A stretch of DNA of 64,000 nucleotides from Gluconacetobacter takamatsuzukensis. GTDB taxonomy: Bacteria; Pseudomonadota; Alphaproteobacteria; Acetobacterales; Acetobacteraceae. The translations under genes and the position numbers were made by a program. Below, piece by piece: positions 8,821 to 17,518 of the stretch (its first letter is position 1; the number at the start of each line of letters is the position of its first letter). Under the pieces are notes generated by a model, which had not been told where the DNA came from, ran no database searches, and saw nothing but the letters and a program-made list of their open reading frames with translations. The stretch lies in NCBI RefSeq assembly GCF_014174275.1, contig NZ_JABEQK010000002.1, forward strand, positions 248,001-312,000, written 5' to 3'.

Positions 8821-10380
8821 ATGAAGATCCATGCAACAAGATGGACCCATTCCCTCGCAGCCGGCTTCACCCTCCTCTCCTGCCTGCCCGGCGGGCTGTC
8901 CCAGGGGCTGGCCCAGTCCGTTTCCCGCATCACCCCCAAGCCGCATACGGTGCCGGCCCCCACGCCCCCGCACCCGGCGGCAAAGAGCATCCACACGCCC
9001 ATCGTGTCGGTCCAGCCGCAACCCGTCCTCCTCCCGCCGGAAGCGGAGGATCTCGGAAACACCAAAAGGCAGGAACTGTCCGATACCACCGAACACGCTT
9101 TCTTCCCCGCCAGTTTTCACGACTGGATGACCCAGGCGACCCTGACCGGCAACTGGGGCGGCAGGCGGACATGGCTGGTCGATCGCGGCGTCACCATCAC
9201 CGGCCATTATTTCCAGGACAGTGCGGGAAACCCGATGGGCGGACAGTCGCAGAACGTCCGCTACGCGCATGAAATCGGCATCAACGTCGATTTCGATCTC
9301 AAGAAACTCACCAGCATGAATATCGGCCTGTTCCATTTCATCGTCACCTCCCGCGCCGGCCAGGGGCTGGGGGCCAAGCTGCCGGCGCTGGACAGCCCGC
9401 AGGAAATCTATGGCTCGCCCACCGTGCGCCTCTCGCTGCTGTCGTGGGAAATGCCGTGGAACAAATACGTCGCCACCACGGTCGGCGAGATCAACGCCGA
9501 GACCGATTTCGAAACCTGGTCCTATTACTGGGGCATGAACAATTACTGCCAGTTCCAGACCAACGCCATCTGCGGCATGCCGCAATCCATCGCCTACAAT
9601 TCCGGCTACAGCTACTACCCCACGGCCCATCCCGGCGCATGGGTCAAGTTCTACCCTGCCGGCAACAACCATTATTCCATCCAGTTCGGTGCCTATTCCG
9701 TCGACCCCACGATCGCCAACACGCATAACGGATGGAAGCTGAACCTCCACGGCGCCACCGGCACCTTCCTGCCCTTCCAGCTCGTCTGGCACCAGGGCGG
9801 CAAGGACGATTACAGCGGCCCCCTGCAAACCAACGTCAAGGTCGGCGGCTACTGGGACACGTCGCAGGTCAGCGACGTCTATTCCAAACTGGGCATGTTC
9901 CAGATCCCGTCGCAATATCTCGTGGGCGCCCCCACCTCCACCGTCCGGGGCCGCTTCGGCGGCTGGCTCCAGTTCGACCGCCTGCTCCAGCGCGACACCT
10001 ACGCCCCCCACCGGGGCACATCCTTCTTCGCATCCTTCACCTGGGGCGACCCCAGGACGGCCGTCTTCCCCTATTTCGTGGACTGGGGCATCACGCGCAA
10101 GGGCACCTTCGCCAGCCGCCCCGACGACACGGTCAGCCTCGGCATGAAATATCTGTGGGTCAACGCCAAACTGACAAACTACGTGGCACAACTACAAAAA
10201 GAGGGAGATACTGGCCTGTACAAACCCACGCAGGAACACGCGATCGAACTCAATTACGGCTGGCACCCCGCCCCCTGGCTGCTGATCCGCCCCGGCGCGC
10301 AATATATCTGGAGCACCGGCGGCACCAACCGCTACAAGAACCCGCTGATCCTGGATTTCGAAACCGGCGTGTCCTTCTAG
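8821..10380 (+). CDS. OprB-like carbohydrate-selective porin
   Basis: About 519 residues. A signal peptide (hydrophobic core LAAGFTLLSC, cleavage after LAQ) is followed by a Pro-rich linker and a long aromatic-rich beta-barrel segment. Features typical of OprB are LTGNWGGRRTWLVDRGV, ETWSYYWGMNN, FGGWLQFDRLL, and a C-terminal Phe (ETGVSF) for outer-membrane insertion. Such porins let sugars and polyols through the outer membrane, which fits the oxidative cluster upstream. The ATG at 8821 has an AGGGAG box at 8805-8810; an in-frame ATG at 8761 would add a charged stretch before the signal peptide. The stop is only 7 bp from the pdxJ stop on the other strand. Confidence 0.85.
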   Translation: MKIHATRWTHSLAAGFTLLSCLPGGLSQGLAQSVSRITPKPHTVPAPTPPHPAAKSIHTPIVSVQPQPVLLPPEAEDLGNTKRQELSDTTEHAFFPASFHDWMTQATLTGNWGGRRTWLVDRGVTITGHYFQDSAGNPMGGQSQNVRYAHEIGINVDFDLKKLTSMNIGLFHFIVTSRAGQGLGAKLPALDSPQEIYGSPTVRLSLLSWEMPWNKYVATTVGEINAETDFETWSYYWGMNNYCQFQTNAICGMPQSIAYNSGYSYYPTAHPGAWVKFYPAGNNHYSIQFGAYSVDPTIANTHNGWKLNLHGATGTFLPFQLVWHQGGKDDYSGPLQTNVKVGGYWDTSQVSDVYSKLGMFQIPSQYLVGAPTSTVRGRFGGWLQFDRLLQRDTYAPHRGTSFFASFTWGDPRTAVFPYFVDWGITRKGTFASRPDDTVSLGMKYLWVNAKLTNYVAQLQKEGDTGLYKPTQEHAIELNYGWHPAPWLLIRPGAQYIWSTGGTNRYKNPLILDFETGVSF

Positions 10381-10387
10381 GGAAAAA

Positions 10388-11137
10388 TCAATCCGCCCCG
10401 TTCCTGGCCGCGTCCATGCAGGCGCGCATCCGCCCGATGGTCGCGGCCAGCCCGTCGAAAATTGCCTGCCCGATCAGGAAATGTCCGATATTCAGCTCCA
10501 CCACCTGCGGCAGGGCCGCAATTGGCCCCACATTGCCGTAGGTCAGCCCATGGCCGGCATGCACTTCCAGCCCGGCCGCATCGGCCTGGGCGGCGGCCCG
10601 GCGCAGGCGCTCATATTCCCCAACGCGCCCCTCGGCATAGGCACCGGTATGCAGTTCCACCACCGCCGCGCCGATCTCGGCCGACGCCGCGATCTGCGCC
10701 GGGTCCGGGTCGACGAACAGCGAAACCCGGATCCCCGCCTCGCGCAGCGCGCGCACGCGCGGCGCCAGCGCCGCCGCCTGCCCGGCCACGTCCAGCCCGC
10801 CCTCGGTCGTAACCTCGGCCCGCCGCTCGGGCACGATGCAGCAGGCATGCGGGCGCAGGTCCAGCGCAATGGCCACCATCTCGTCCGTCGCGGCCATTTC
10901 CATGTTCAGCGGCGCCGCGATCTCGGCACGCAGCCGCGCCAGGTCGGCATCGCGGATATGGCGCCGATCCTCGCGCAGATGCGCGGTAATCCCGTCCGCC
11001 CCGGCCGCGACGGCGGCCATGGCGGCCGCCACCGGGTCCGGATGCGTGCCCCCGCGCGCATTCCGCACGGTGGCGACATGGTCGATATTCACCCCCAGGC
11101 GCAGGGCCCGCACGGGGAAAGCGGGGGAGAGGGTCAT
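10388..11137 (-). CDS. pdxJ: Pyridoxine 5'-phosphate synthase
   Basis: A 249-residue TIM-barrel enzyme that joins 1-deoxyxylulose 5-phosphate with 3-amino-2-oxopropyl phosphate to make pyridoxine 5'-phosphate, the last ring-forming step of vitamin B6 synthesis. Family motifs are [68 protein letters not shown] and [10 protein letters not shown]. The ATG at 11137 overlaps the pdxA stop (ATGA). PdxA supplies one of its substrates, so the pair is functionally coupled. Confidence 0.97.
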   Translation of the reverse strand: MTLSPAFPVRALRLGVNIDHVATVRNARGGTHPDPVAAAMAAVAAGADGITAHLREDRRHIRDADLARLRAEIAAPLNMEMAATDEMVAIALDLRPHACCIVPERRAEVTTEGGLDVAGQAAALAPRVRALREAGIRVSLFVDPDPAQIAASAEIGAAVVELHTGAYAEGRVGEYERLRRAAAQADAAGLEVHAGHGLTYGNVGPIAALPQVVELNIGHFLIGQAIFDGLAATIGRMRACMDAARNGAD

Positions 11138-12120
11138 GCGGCGCTCCGGTTGCGGGTCATGTCGCGGGCCAGTCTCAGGGCGGCGATCAGGCTGGACGGA
11201 TCGGCCACGCCCCGCCCGGCGATATCGAAGGCGGTGCCATGGTCCGGCGAAGTCCGCACGATCGGCAGCCCGAGCGTGACATTGACCCCGCCCGCCATGT
11301 CGATCGTCTTCAGCGGAATCAGCGCCTGGTCGTGATACATGCACAGCGCCGCGTCGTATCGGGCCCGCGCCGGCGGGGTAAACATCGTGTCCGGCGGCCA
11401 GGGCCCCGTCACGTCGATCCCCTCACCCCGCAACGCGGCAATGGCGGGGGCGATGACAACCTCCTCCTCCCCCCCCATCACCCCGCCCTCACCCGCATGC
11501 GGGTTCAGCCCGGCCACGGCCAGGCGGGGCGCCGCAATCCCGAAATCGCGCCGCAGGGCGGCCGCCGTCGTCCGTCCGCACCGCACGATCCCGTCCGTCG
11601 TCAGGCTGTCCAGCGCGCGCCGCAGCGACACATGGATCGTCACCGGCACCACCCGCAGCTCGGGGCAGGCCAGCATCATCACTTCCCGGCCCGGCACGGC
11701 GCAGAGTTCGGCCAGATATTCGGTATGGCCCGGGTGGGCGAAGCCCGCCTGCTTCAGCACCAGCTTGCTGATCGGGTTGGTCACCACCGCCCCGACCTGC
11801 CCCGCCAGCGCCAGTTCCACCGCGCGGGCAATACTGCCGATCACCGCCGGCGCATTGGCCATGTCGGGCTGCCCGGCCCGCGCCGGACCCGCCAGCCCGA
11901 CCGGCAGCACAGGCAGCGCCTCGGCAAAAACCGCCGCCGCCTGCGCAGCATCCGCCACCACCCGCACCGGCACGCCGGGATACAGCGCCGGGTCCCCCAG
12001 CACGACAAAGGCGGGCCCGTCCGCGCGCAGCGCGCGCCACGCCGCCACCGTCAGCTCCGGCCCGATCCCGGCCGGATCGCCCATGGTCAGGGCCAGCACC
12101 CGCCCCACCCCGGCCGCCAT
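11134..12120 (-). CDS. pdxA: 4-hydroxythreonine-4-phosphate dehydrogenase
   Basis: A 328-residue enzyme that oxidises 4-phosphohydroxy-L-threonine with NAD(P) in the DXP-dependent B6 pathway. Seen: [13 protein letters not shown] at the N-terminus, [23 protein letters not shown], the metal-ligand His residues in [18 protein letters not shown] and [11 protein letters not shown], and [20 protein letters not shown] near the end. The ATG at 12120 lies 1 bp from the upstream M20 peptidase stop, so all three genes may be co-transcribed. Confidence 0.97.
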   Translation of the reverse strand: MAAGVGRVLALTMGDPAGIGPELTVAAWRALRADGPAFVVLGDPALYPGVPVRVVADAAQAAAVFAEALPVLPVGLAGPARAGQPDMANAPAVIGSIARAVELALAGQVGAVVTNPISKLVLKQAGFAHPGHTEYLAELCAVPGREVMMLACPELRVVPVTIHVSLRRALDSLTTDGIVRCGRTTAAALRRDFGIAAPRLAVAGLNPHAGEGGVMGGEEEVVIAPAIAALRGEGIDVTGPWPPDTMFTPPARARYDAALCMYHDQALIPLKTIDMAGGVNVTLGLPIVRTSPDHGTAFDIAGRGVADPSSLIAALRLARDMTRNRSAA

Positions 12121-12121
12121 G

Positions 12122-13546
12122 TCAGCCGGCGAACCGGCGGTCGCGCGCCAGCGCCTCCAGCACCCGAACCCAGGAGCGGATGCCCTTGTGGAACGAGACC
12201 AGGTCGTATTTCTCGTTGGGCGAATGGATGCGGTCGTCATCCCGCGCAAAGCCGACCAGCAGCGAATCCATGTCCAGCGCCTGCCGCACTTCCGACACGA
12301 CCGGGATCGACCCGCCGCTGCCGATCGTCACCGCCGGGCGGCCCCATTCCTCGCCCAGCGCCGCCAGCGTGGCCCCCAGCCCCGGCCCGTCCGCCGGCAC
12401 CACACTGGCCGACGACCCGCCATGGCCGACAAACTCCACCGTGCAGTCGGCCGGCAGCATGGCCCGCACATGGGCGCGGAACGCCTCGCGGATGCGCACC
12501 GGATCCTGCCCCGACACCAGCCGGAACGACACCTTGGCCGAGGCCTGGGCCGGCAGCACGGTCTTGAACCCGTCGCCGGCATAGCCGCCGCTGATGCCGT
12601 TGATCTCGAAGGTCGGCCGGCACCAGGTCTGCTCCACGGCGGTATAGCCGCGCTCGCCCGCCGGCACCGACAGGCCGACCGGCCCCAGGAATTCGGCGTC
12701 GGAGGGCGCAATGGCCCGCCACTGGTCGCGCACCTCGGCCGGCGGGTCCTGTACCCCGTCATAGAAACCGGGCAGCACCACCCGCCCGCTGTCATGGTCG
12801 CGCACCGAGGCCAGGATCCAGCTCAGCAATTCCAGCGGGTTACGCGCGGCATTGCCATAGATGCCGGAATGCAGGTCGCGATTGGCGCAATGGATCGTAA
12901 TTTCCTCGCCGACCATGCCGCGCAGCGCGGTGGTGATGGCGGGCACGCCCCCATCCAGCATCCCGGTATCGCAGATCAACGCGACATCGGCACGCAATTC
13001 GTCCCGATTTGCCTTCAGGAACGGCAGCAGGTTGGCCCCCCCGCTCTCCTCCTCGCCCTCGATCACCAGCGACACGCGCAGCGGCAGCGCGCCATATTCG
13101 GCCTTCAGCGCGCGCAGCGCCTCGACAAAGGTCATCACCTGCCCCTTGTCGTCCGACGCACCGCGCGCAACGATCCGCGCCCCCGCCTCGTCGCGGACCA
13201 CGCGCGGATCGAAGGGCGACGTCTCCCACAATTCCAGCGGATCGACCGGCTGCACGTCGTAATGGCCATAGAACAGCACATGCGGCAGCCGCCCAGCCGA
13301 CTTATCGGCGGTCCGGTCATGCGCCACCACCATCGGATGGCCCGCCGTCTCGCGCACCGAGGCCTCCAGCCCGATCGCCGCCAGCTCGTCACGCAGCCAC
13401 TCCGCCGCACGGCGGCAATCGCCGGCATGGGCAGGCTGGGCGGAAATGCTGGGAATGCGCAGGAAATCGAACAGCCGCTCCAGGCTGGCCTCCAGCGTGC
13501 GGTCCACCCTGTCCAGCACCGGCGCCAGGTCACGTCCGTTCGTCAT
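12122..13546 (-). CDS. M20-family dipeptidase / zinc metallopeptidase
   Basis: About 474 residues. Metal-site motifs are [11 protein letters not shown] (His and Asp), GASDDKGQ (bridging Asp), EGEEESGG (catalytic and ligand Glu), ALICDTG (Asp) and RIHSPNEKY (His). A dimerisation domain inserts between them. Related proteins hydrolyse dipeptides or N-acyl amino acids in the cytoplasm. The ATG at 13546 is preferred over 13555 because GAGG at 13556-13559 is then at normal spacing. It lies upstream of and nearly touching pdxA; a link to B6 synthesis is not obvious. Confidence 0.88.
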   Translation of the reverse strand: MTNGRDLAPVLDRVDRTLEASLERLFDFLRIPSISAQPAHAGDCRRAAEWLRDELAAIGLEASVRETAGHPMVVAHDRTADKSAGRLPHVLFYGHYDVQPVDPLELWETSPFDPRVVRDEAGARIVARGASDDKGQVMTFVEALRALKAEYGALPLRVSLVIEGEEESGGANLLPFLKANRDELRADVALICDTGMLDGGVPAITTALRGMVGEEITIHCANRDLHSGIYGNAARNPLELLSWILASVRDHDSGRVVLPGFYDGVQDPPAEVRDQWRAIAPSDAEFLGPVGLSVPAGERGYTAVEQTWCRPTFEINGISGGYAGDGFKTVLPAQASAKVSFRLVSGQDPVRIREAFRAHVRAMLPADCTVEFVGHGGSSASVVPADGPGLGATLAALGEEWGRPAVTIGSGGSIPVVSEVRQALDMDSLLVGFARDDDRIHSPNEKYDLVSFHKGIRSWVRVLEALARDRRFAG

Positions 13547-13637
13547 CTCATCCATCCTCGATCGAATGCGGCAGGCGCCGCGAGTCAGTCGGGAATGTGC
13601 GAACAGGACGCGGGAAATGCAATGCGCGGCGAAGGTT

Positions 13638-13757
13638 CTTCTTTTTCTGAAGAAAAGGCAGCAGAAAGACGTCTATCCGTTCAGGAACCTCGTCCGCCCC
13701 CAGCCCAAGGCTCCCGACCGAATCAGAGTTTTTTGGTTCTTTTTTGCAAAAAAGAAC
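13638..13757 (-). repeat. Family B intergenic repeat, copy 1 (with secB terminator hairpin)
   Basis: Read on the minus strand, this starts with a perfect 10-bp hairpin GTTCTTTTTT/AAAAAAGAAC (13736-13757), directly after the secB stop. It continues with CCAAAAAAC and TGATTCG, and ends in a second A/T-rich hairpin (AGAAAAAGAAG side at 13638). The same arrangement occurs at 37720-37814 after the threonine aldolase gene. The first hairpin probably terminates secB transcription. The 203-bp gap upstream of the M20 gene holds nothing else that I recognise. Confidence 0.65.
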
Positions 13758-13758
13758 A

Positions 13759-14250
13759 TCAAGCCGCCGCCCTCCGGCTCCGCTGCAAGGCAGCAAAATC
13801 CACCGCCTGCATCCAGACCGGCGGAAACCCGGCATCCCGCGTCAGGTCCGCCAGCAGGTTGCGCGCGGCCGGAAACATCAGCGCCGGGACCTCCACCAGC
13901 AACAGCGGCTCCAGCACCGAAGGCGCGGCCATCCCCCCGGCAGCGCGCAGGCTGACCAGCGCGGCATAGGCCAGCTCGGCCTCGAACAGCACCTGCTCGT
14001 CCGGCGTCCTTCCCTGGCAGCGCACCACCAGCGCGACCTCGAACAGCGGCGCCCCGTCCGCGACCTGCCGCGCATCCACATCCAGGTCCAGATGCAGGCG
14101 CGGCCGCTCCTTCGGCGCGGCATGGACAGCCGGCGCACCGGGCACCGCCAGACGCACCGACTTGACATACTGGCTGACGATCTCGGCGTGCGGCGCGGCC
14201 ACTCCTTCCGCCGCCCCGGCAACCGTGGCGGTGGCGTCTCCATCATGCAT
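13759..14250 (-). CDS. secB: Protein-export chaperone SecB
   Basis: A 163-residue protein in line with alphaproteobacterial SecB. The chaperone core is GAPLFEVALVVRC, LFEAELAYAALVSL, then LEPLLLVEVPALMFPAARN and LTRDAGFPPVWMQAVDF, the strongly conserved C-terminal part. SecB keeps secretory preproteins unfolded and hands them to SecA. The start at 14250 (MHDGDATATV) fits the family's variable acidic, Ala-rich N-terminus; longer in-frame readings are Arg/Ser-rich noise. The usual Cys in the conserved C-P-x-L-L-F stretch is replaced (VEVPALMFP), a mild departure. Confidence 0.92.
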   Translation of the reverse strand: MHDGDATATVAGAAEGVAAPHAEIVSQYVKSVRLAVPGAPAVHAAPKERPRLHLDLDVDARQVADGAPLFEVALVVRCQGRTPDEQVLFEAELAYAALVSLRAAGGMAAPSVLEPLLLVEVPALMFPAARNLLADLTRDAGFPPVWMQAVDFAALQRSRRAAA

Positions 14251-14353
14251 CGCGCTCGCGTACTCCGGATCGTGAAACCCGATTGTGCAGCAGGCAAAGT
14301 GAACGCGGCGTTTATGCGACGCCATTTTTATCGGCCCGGAACCAGCGAGGCTC

Positions 14354-14644
14354 TCAGATGAACTGTCCACGCAGGAATCCCAGCGCCGGCAGCGGCCGCC
14401 AAGCCCGCGGCAGGTCGGCCCGGCGGATGGGCTGCACGCTATAGCGGGGGACAGGCTGGCGGCTCTGGCGCAGGAAGGCCGCATAGGCCCGGACCTGCTG
14501 CTCCCGCCAGTCGCGGTCGGCCATCGCGGCCGGGCGGGCGGGATAGATCTCCGCGATCCGCAGGGCCCGGCCGACGGTCGCGACAACGGCCCAGACCATG
14601 TCATCCTTGCGCCCGGTGCGCTGAAACGCGATGATTTCACTCAA
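14354..14644 (-). CDS. Conserved-looking hypothetical protein, 96 aa
   Basis: A 96-residue reading frame upstream of secB on the same strand, starting at a TTG (MSEIIAFQRTGRKDD) with GGAG about 12 bases before it. It has a short non-polar stretch (MVWAVVATVGRALRIAEIY) followed by Arg- and Trp-containing sequence rich in Ala and Pro. I do not recognise a domain. Codon use looks coding (G/C third positions) and the frame fills the gap between secB and the divergent lapA gene. The start is uncertain; no ATG near the N-terminus gives a better choice. Confidence 0.5.
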   Translation of the reverse strand: MSEIIAFQRTGRKDDMVWAVVATVGRALRIAEIYPARPAAMADRDWREQQVRAYAAFLRQSRQPVPRYSVQPIRRADLPRAWRPLPALGFLRGQFI

Positions 14645-14783
14645 GAGCCCGCTCCGCCCCGATCCGGCAACGACACCATGCCGGCGCGGTGGGAATCAAG
14701 GCCGATCTGCGGGCGTCGGCTCGCCGCACCGCTCTGTCCCGCGTTCCTTGCCGGACATCGCGCGAAACGGTAGGAGGCTGCCC

Positions 14784-15125
14784 ATGCTGCGTCTACTCGT
14801 CACCTTGCCTTTCCTGCTGGGACTGATCGTCTTCAGCGCCTGCAACCAGGACCCGATCCAGATGTGGTTCCTGGACTGGGGGTGGAAATCCTCGGTCGGC
14901 GTGCTGACGCTGGTCGTCGCCGCCGCGTTCTTCCTCCTCGGCGCGGTCGCGGTATGGTTCGCGGAACTGCGCCAGCGCGGCCGCGCCCGCCGGGCAGAAC
15001 AGCAGGTCCGCGCGCTGGAGGAACAGGTGGCCGACCTGCGCCGCCAGCAGGCCGAAACCTTTAACCCACCCCCCGCGCCGGTGCCCGCCGCCCTGCCGGC
15101 ATCGCACGAGGCCCCCCTGCCATGA
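14784..15125 (+). CDS. lapA: LapA-domain membrane protein (DUF1049)
   Basis: A 113-residue inner-membrane protein with two transmembrane segments (LLVTLPFLLGLIVFSAC and VGVLTLVVAAAFFLLGAVAVWF). They are followed by a coiled-coil-like basic region (RARRAEQQVRALEEQVADL) and a Pro-rich tail. This matches the lipopolysaccharide assembly protein A domain. In alphaproteobacteria it commonly precedes pyrF, as here. The ATG at 14784 has AGGAGG at 14772-14777, and the stop overlaps pyrF (ATGA). Confidence 0.82.
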   Translation: MLRLLVTLPFLLGLIVFSACNQDPIQMWFLDWGWKSSVGVLTLVVAAAFFLLGAVAVWFAELRQRGRARRAEQQVRALEEQVADLRRQQAETFNPPPAPVPAALPASHEAPLP

Positions 15126-15829
15126 CCACCCGCCGCACGCGCCTGATCGTGGCGCTGGACACCAAGGACGAGGCCCAGGCCACCCGCTGGCGCGACCAGA
15201 CCGCCGGCAGCGCCGACGCGATCAAGCTGGGGCTGGAATTCACCTACGCACGGGGGCTGGACGCGGTGCGCCGGGTGGCGGACGGGCACGGGCTGTTCCT
15301 GGACCTCAAGCTGCACGACATCCCCAACACCGTCGGCTCGGCCGTCGGCAGCCTGGCTGAAACCCGGCCCGCGATGCTGACGATCCACGCCCAGGGCGGC
15401 AGCGCCATGATCGCGGCGGCCCGCACCGCCGTCGACCGCGCCTTTCCGCCCGACGCCCGCCCCCTGCTGCTGGCGGTCACGGTGCTGACCAGCATGGATG
15501 CCGAGGCCCTGCGCGAAATCGGCGTCAACGACGACCCATGCCAGCAGGTGCTGCGCCTGGGCGCGCTGGCCATCGCGGCCGGCGCCGACGGGCTGATCTG
15601 CTCGCCGCACGAAATCATCCCCCTGCGCGACCGGCTGGGCGACGCGCCGGTGCTGGTGGTGCCCGGCATCCGCCCCGCCGGCGCCGAGACTGGGGACCAG
15701 AAGCGGGTCATGACCCCGGCCCAGGCCCGCCGCGCCGGCGCCGACTGGATCGTGGTCGGCCGCCCGATCACCACCGCCGCCGACCCTGCCGCCGCCGCCG
15801 CCGCCGTGGCGGCGGAACTGGCCGACTGA
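15122..15829 (+). CDS. pyrF: Orotidine 5'-phosphate decarboxylase
   Basis: A 235-residue enzyme making UMP from OMP, the last step of pyrimidine synthesis. The N-terminal RLIVALDTKD, the substrate Lys in IKLGLEF, the catalytic DLKLHDIPNT motif (Lys-Asp-Asp-type network) and the phosphate-binding LVVPGIRP and DWIVVGRPIT segments are all present. The middle gene of lapA-pyrF-trpF. The tail is Ala-rich (a run of Ala near residues 222-230). Confidence 0.97.
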   Translation: MTTRRTRLIVALDTKDEAQATRWRDQTAGSADAIKLGLEFTYARGLDAVRRVADGHGLFLDLKLHDIPNTVGSAVGSLAETRPAMLTIHAQGGSAMIAAARTAVDRAFPPDARPLLLAVTVLTSMDAEALREIGVNDDPCQQVLRLGALAIAAGADGLICSPHEIIPLRDRLGDAPVLVVPGIRPAGAETGDQKRVMTPAQARRAGADWIVVGRPITTAADPAAAAAAVAAELAD

Positions 15830-15833
15830 CCCC

Positions 15834-16481
15834 GTGACCCACCCCGTCGCCATCAAGATCTGCGGCCTGACCGAGCCCGAAGGGCTGGACGCCGCAATCG
15901 CCCATGGCGCCGACTGGGTGGGCTTCGTCTTCTTTGCCCGCTCGCCCCGCGCCGTCACCCCGGCCCAGGCCGCGCCGCTGGCAGCCCGCGTGCCGCCCGG
16001 TGGCCCACGCCGCATCGGCCTGTTCGTCGCTCCGGACGACGACACGATCGCGGCAACCCTCGATGCGGTCGCGCTGGACGGATTGCAGATCTACGCCCCC
16101 CCGGCGCGCGCGCTGGAAATCCGCCAGACCTTCGGCCTGCCGGTCTGGCAGGCCCACGGCGTCGCCACGGCCGGCGACCTGCCCACGGCAAGCACGCTGG
16201 ACGGGCTGGTGATCGAATCCCGCCCCCCGGCGGGCGCCGACCGGCCGGGCGGCAACGCGCAGCCGATCGACTGGGCGATGACCAAGGGCTGGCAATCCCC
16301 CGTCCCGTGGATGCTGGCGGGCGGCCTGACGCCCGAGACCGTGGCCCAGGCCATCGCGCTCAGCGGCGCGCCGGCGGTCGATGTGTCATCGGGCGTGGAA
16401 AGCGCACCGGGCCGCAAGGATGCGCGCCTGATCGCACGCTTCATCCAGGCGGCCCGGCAGGGCCCTCACCAGCGCCGATAA
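15834..16481 (+). CDS. trpF: Phosphoribosylanthranilate isomerase
   Basis: A 215-residue TIM-barrel enzyme of tryptophan synthesis. Visible are VAIKICGLT (catalytic Cys), WVGFVFFARSPR, RIGLFV, MLAGGLTPE and VDVSSGVESAPGRKD (phosphate site and catalytic region). It starts with GTG at 15834, 4 bp after the pyrF stop. trpB and trpA, which often follow trpF, are not here; the next gene is an unrelated secreted protein on the other strand. Confidence 0.95.
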   Translation: MTHPVAIKICGLTEPEGLDAAIAHGADWVGFVFFARSPRAVTPAQAAPLAARVPPGGPRRIGLFVAPDDDTIAATLDAVALDGLQIYAPPARALEIRQTFGLPVWQAHGVATAGDLPTASTLDGLVIESRPPAGADRPGGNAQPIDWAMTKGWQSPVPWMLAGGLTPETVAQAIALSGAPAVDVSSGVESAPGRKDARLIARFIQAARQGPHQRR

Positions 16482-16837
16482 CCGTACGGGTAGCCGTACA
16501 CGGGATACGGATAGGCATAACCGGGATAGGCATAGACCGGGTAGGCGTATCCCGGATAGGCCGGCGGATAATAGCGATACCGGTATCCGTATCCGTAATA
16601 GGGCGCCGCCAGCGCCGCGCCGGCCAGCGCGCCGACCCCGAAGCCGCCCCAGCCCCAGCCCCAGCGCGGCCCCCAGCCGCCACCCCAGCCTCCGCGGCCC
16701 CAACCGCCGCCCCAGCCGCCGCGTCCCCATCCGCCGCCGCCGCCCCAGCCCCAGCCACCCCGGGCCATGGCCGCACTCGAGGATAGCGGCCCCGCCGCAG
16801 CCAACGCCGCCGCCAGCAGGAAAGCCATCTTGCGCAT
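16466..16837 (-). CDS. Secreted Gly/Trp/Tyr-rich low-complexity protein
   Basis: A 123-residue protein. A signal peptide (MRKMAFLLAAALAAAG, cleavage after AMA) is followed by a Gly/Trp/Arg-rich block built on GGWGRGGW-type units, a small hydrophobic link (VGALAGAALAAPYY), and a Tyr/Pro/Ala block with AYP-YAYP-type repeats ending YPYGYRRW. No catalytic motif is seen. It is probably periplasmic or surface-associated. The coding end overlaps the trpF end by 16 bp on the opposite strand. A relative in style, not clearly in sequence, is at 20585-21256. The start at 16837 has GGGAGAATT upstream. Confidence 0.7.
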   Translation of the reverse strand: MRKMAFLLAAALAAAGPLSSSAAMARGGWGWGGGGGWGRGGWGGGWGRGGWGGGWGPRWGWGWGGFGVGALAGAALAAPYYGYGYRYRYYPPAYPGYAYPVYAYPGYAYPYPVYGYPYGYRRW

Positions 16838-17011
16838 CGGAATTCTCCCTTCCCAGCAGGAACACATCGTCACGTCATCATGTCGGCAGAACAGGCGGGA
16901 TGGTAAACCCGTCCGGCATGCACGATCACGGGATCGCAGTCCGCCTTCCTGTCGGTACACAGCCCATCCGGCACCCCGATCCCGGCCTTTTTGTGGCAAT
17001 CGCGCCACCTC

Positions 17012-17509
17012 TCACCGCCGACCGTCACGCTCGCGGATGCGCGCACCCAGGGCCGCCAGCGCATCCTTCAGCGGCCCGTCCTGCATGTCGGCAATCGGCA
17101 CCGGCGGGGGCGGGTCGCGCCGCACCGGGCGGGGCGGCGGGGCGGCACCGGCCACCATGTCCTGCACCAGCTTCAGCGACCGCACGGTGCCGGGCCCGCA
17201 GGACCGGTTGACGCGCGCGATCAGTTCCGGCGCCAGATGCTGCAACTCCATCGCCACCGGCCCGGCGCAGCCCAGCGTCAGCACTCCGGCCGACAGCCGG
17301 CGCGGCACGGTGCAGCGGGCCAGGTCGGGCCCCACGATCTCCGCCCAGTCGGTCATCACCTGCGCCAGCGCCGCCGGATGCCGGCGGAAGGCGGGGCGGG
17401 AGACAGCCGGGATCAACGCCCCGAGGCTGCGCATCGTCAATGCGCGCCGCGGTTCGGGCGGGGGCGCGGCAAGGCCCACGCGCTTGCCGTCGGTCCGATC
17501 CTTCGCCAT
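17012..17509 (-). CDS. dciA: DciA-family protein (DUF721), replicative helicase loader candidate
   Basis: A 165-residue protein with the DUF721 core: LGALIPAVSRPAFRRH, QVMTDWAEIVGPDLARCTVP, RLSAGVLTLGCAGPVAMELQHLAPELIARVN and VRSLKLVQ. DciA proteins help load DnaB in bacteria that lack DnaC. The C-terminal tail is Pro/Arg-rich. It is divergent from mutY with only 9 bp between start codons, a pairing common in alphaproteobacteria. No Shine-Dalgarno is evident upstream, so its promoter must lie in the mutY coding region. Confidence 0.82.
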   Translation of the reverse strand: MAKDRTDGKRVGLAAPPPEPRRALTMRSLGALIPAVSRPAFRRHPAALAQVMTDWAEIVGPDLARCTVPRRLSAGVLTLGCAGPVAMELQHLAPELIARVNRSCGPGTVRSLKLVQDMVAGAAPPPRPVRRDPPPPVPIADMQDGPLKDALAALGARIRERDGRR

Positions 17510-17518
17510 AAGCGCCCC

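Noticed and set aside
10388-12120. A riboswitch controlling the pdxJ-pdxA genes.
   Set aside because: pdxA starts 1 bp from the M20 peptidase stop, leaving no leader; no known pyridoxal riboswitch pattern was seen.
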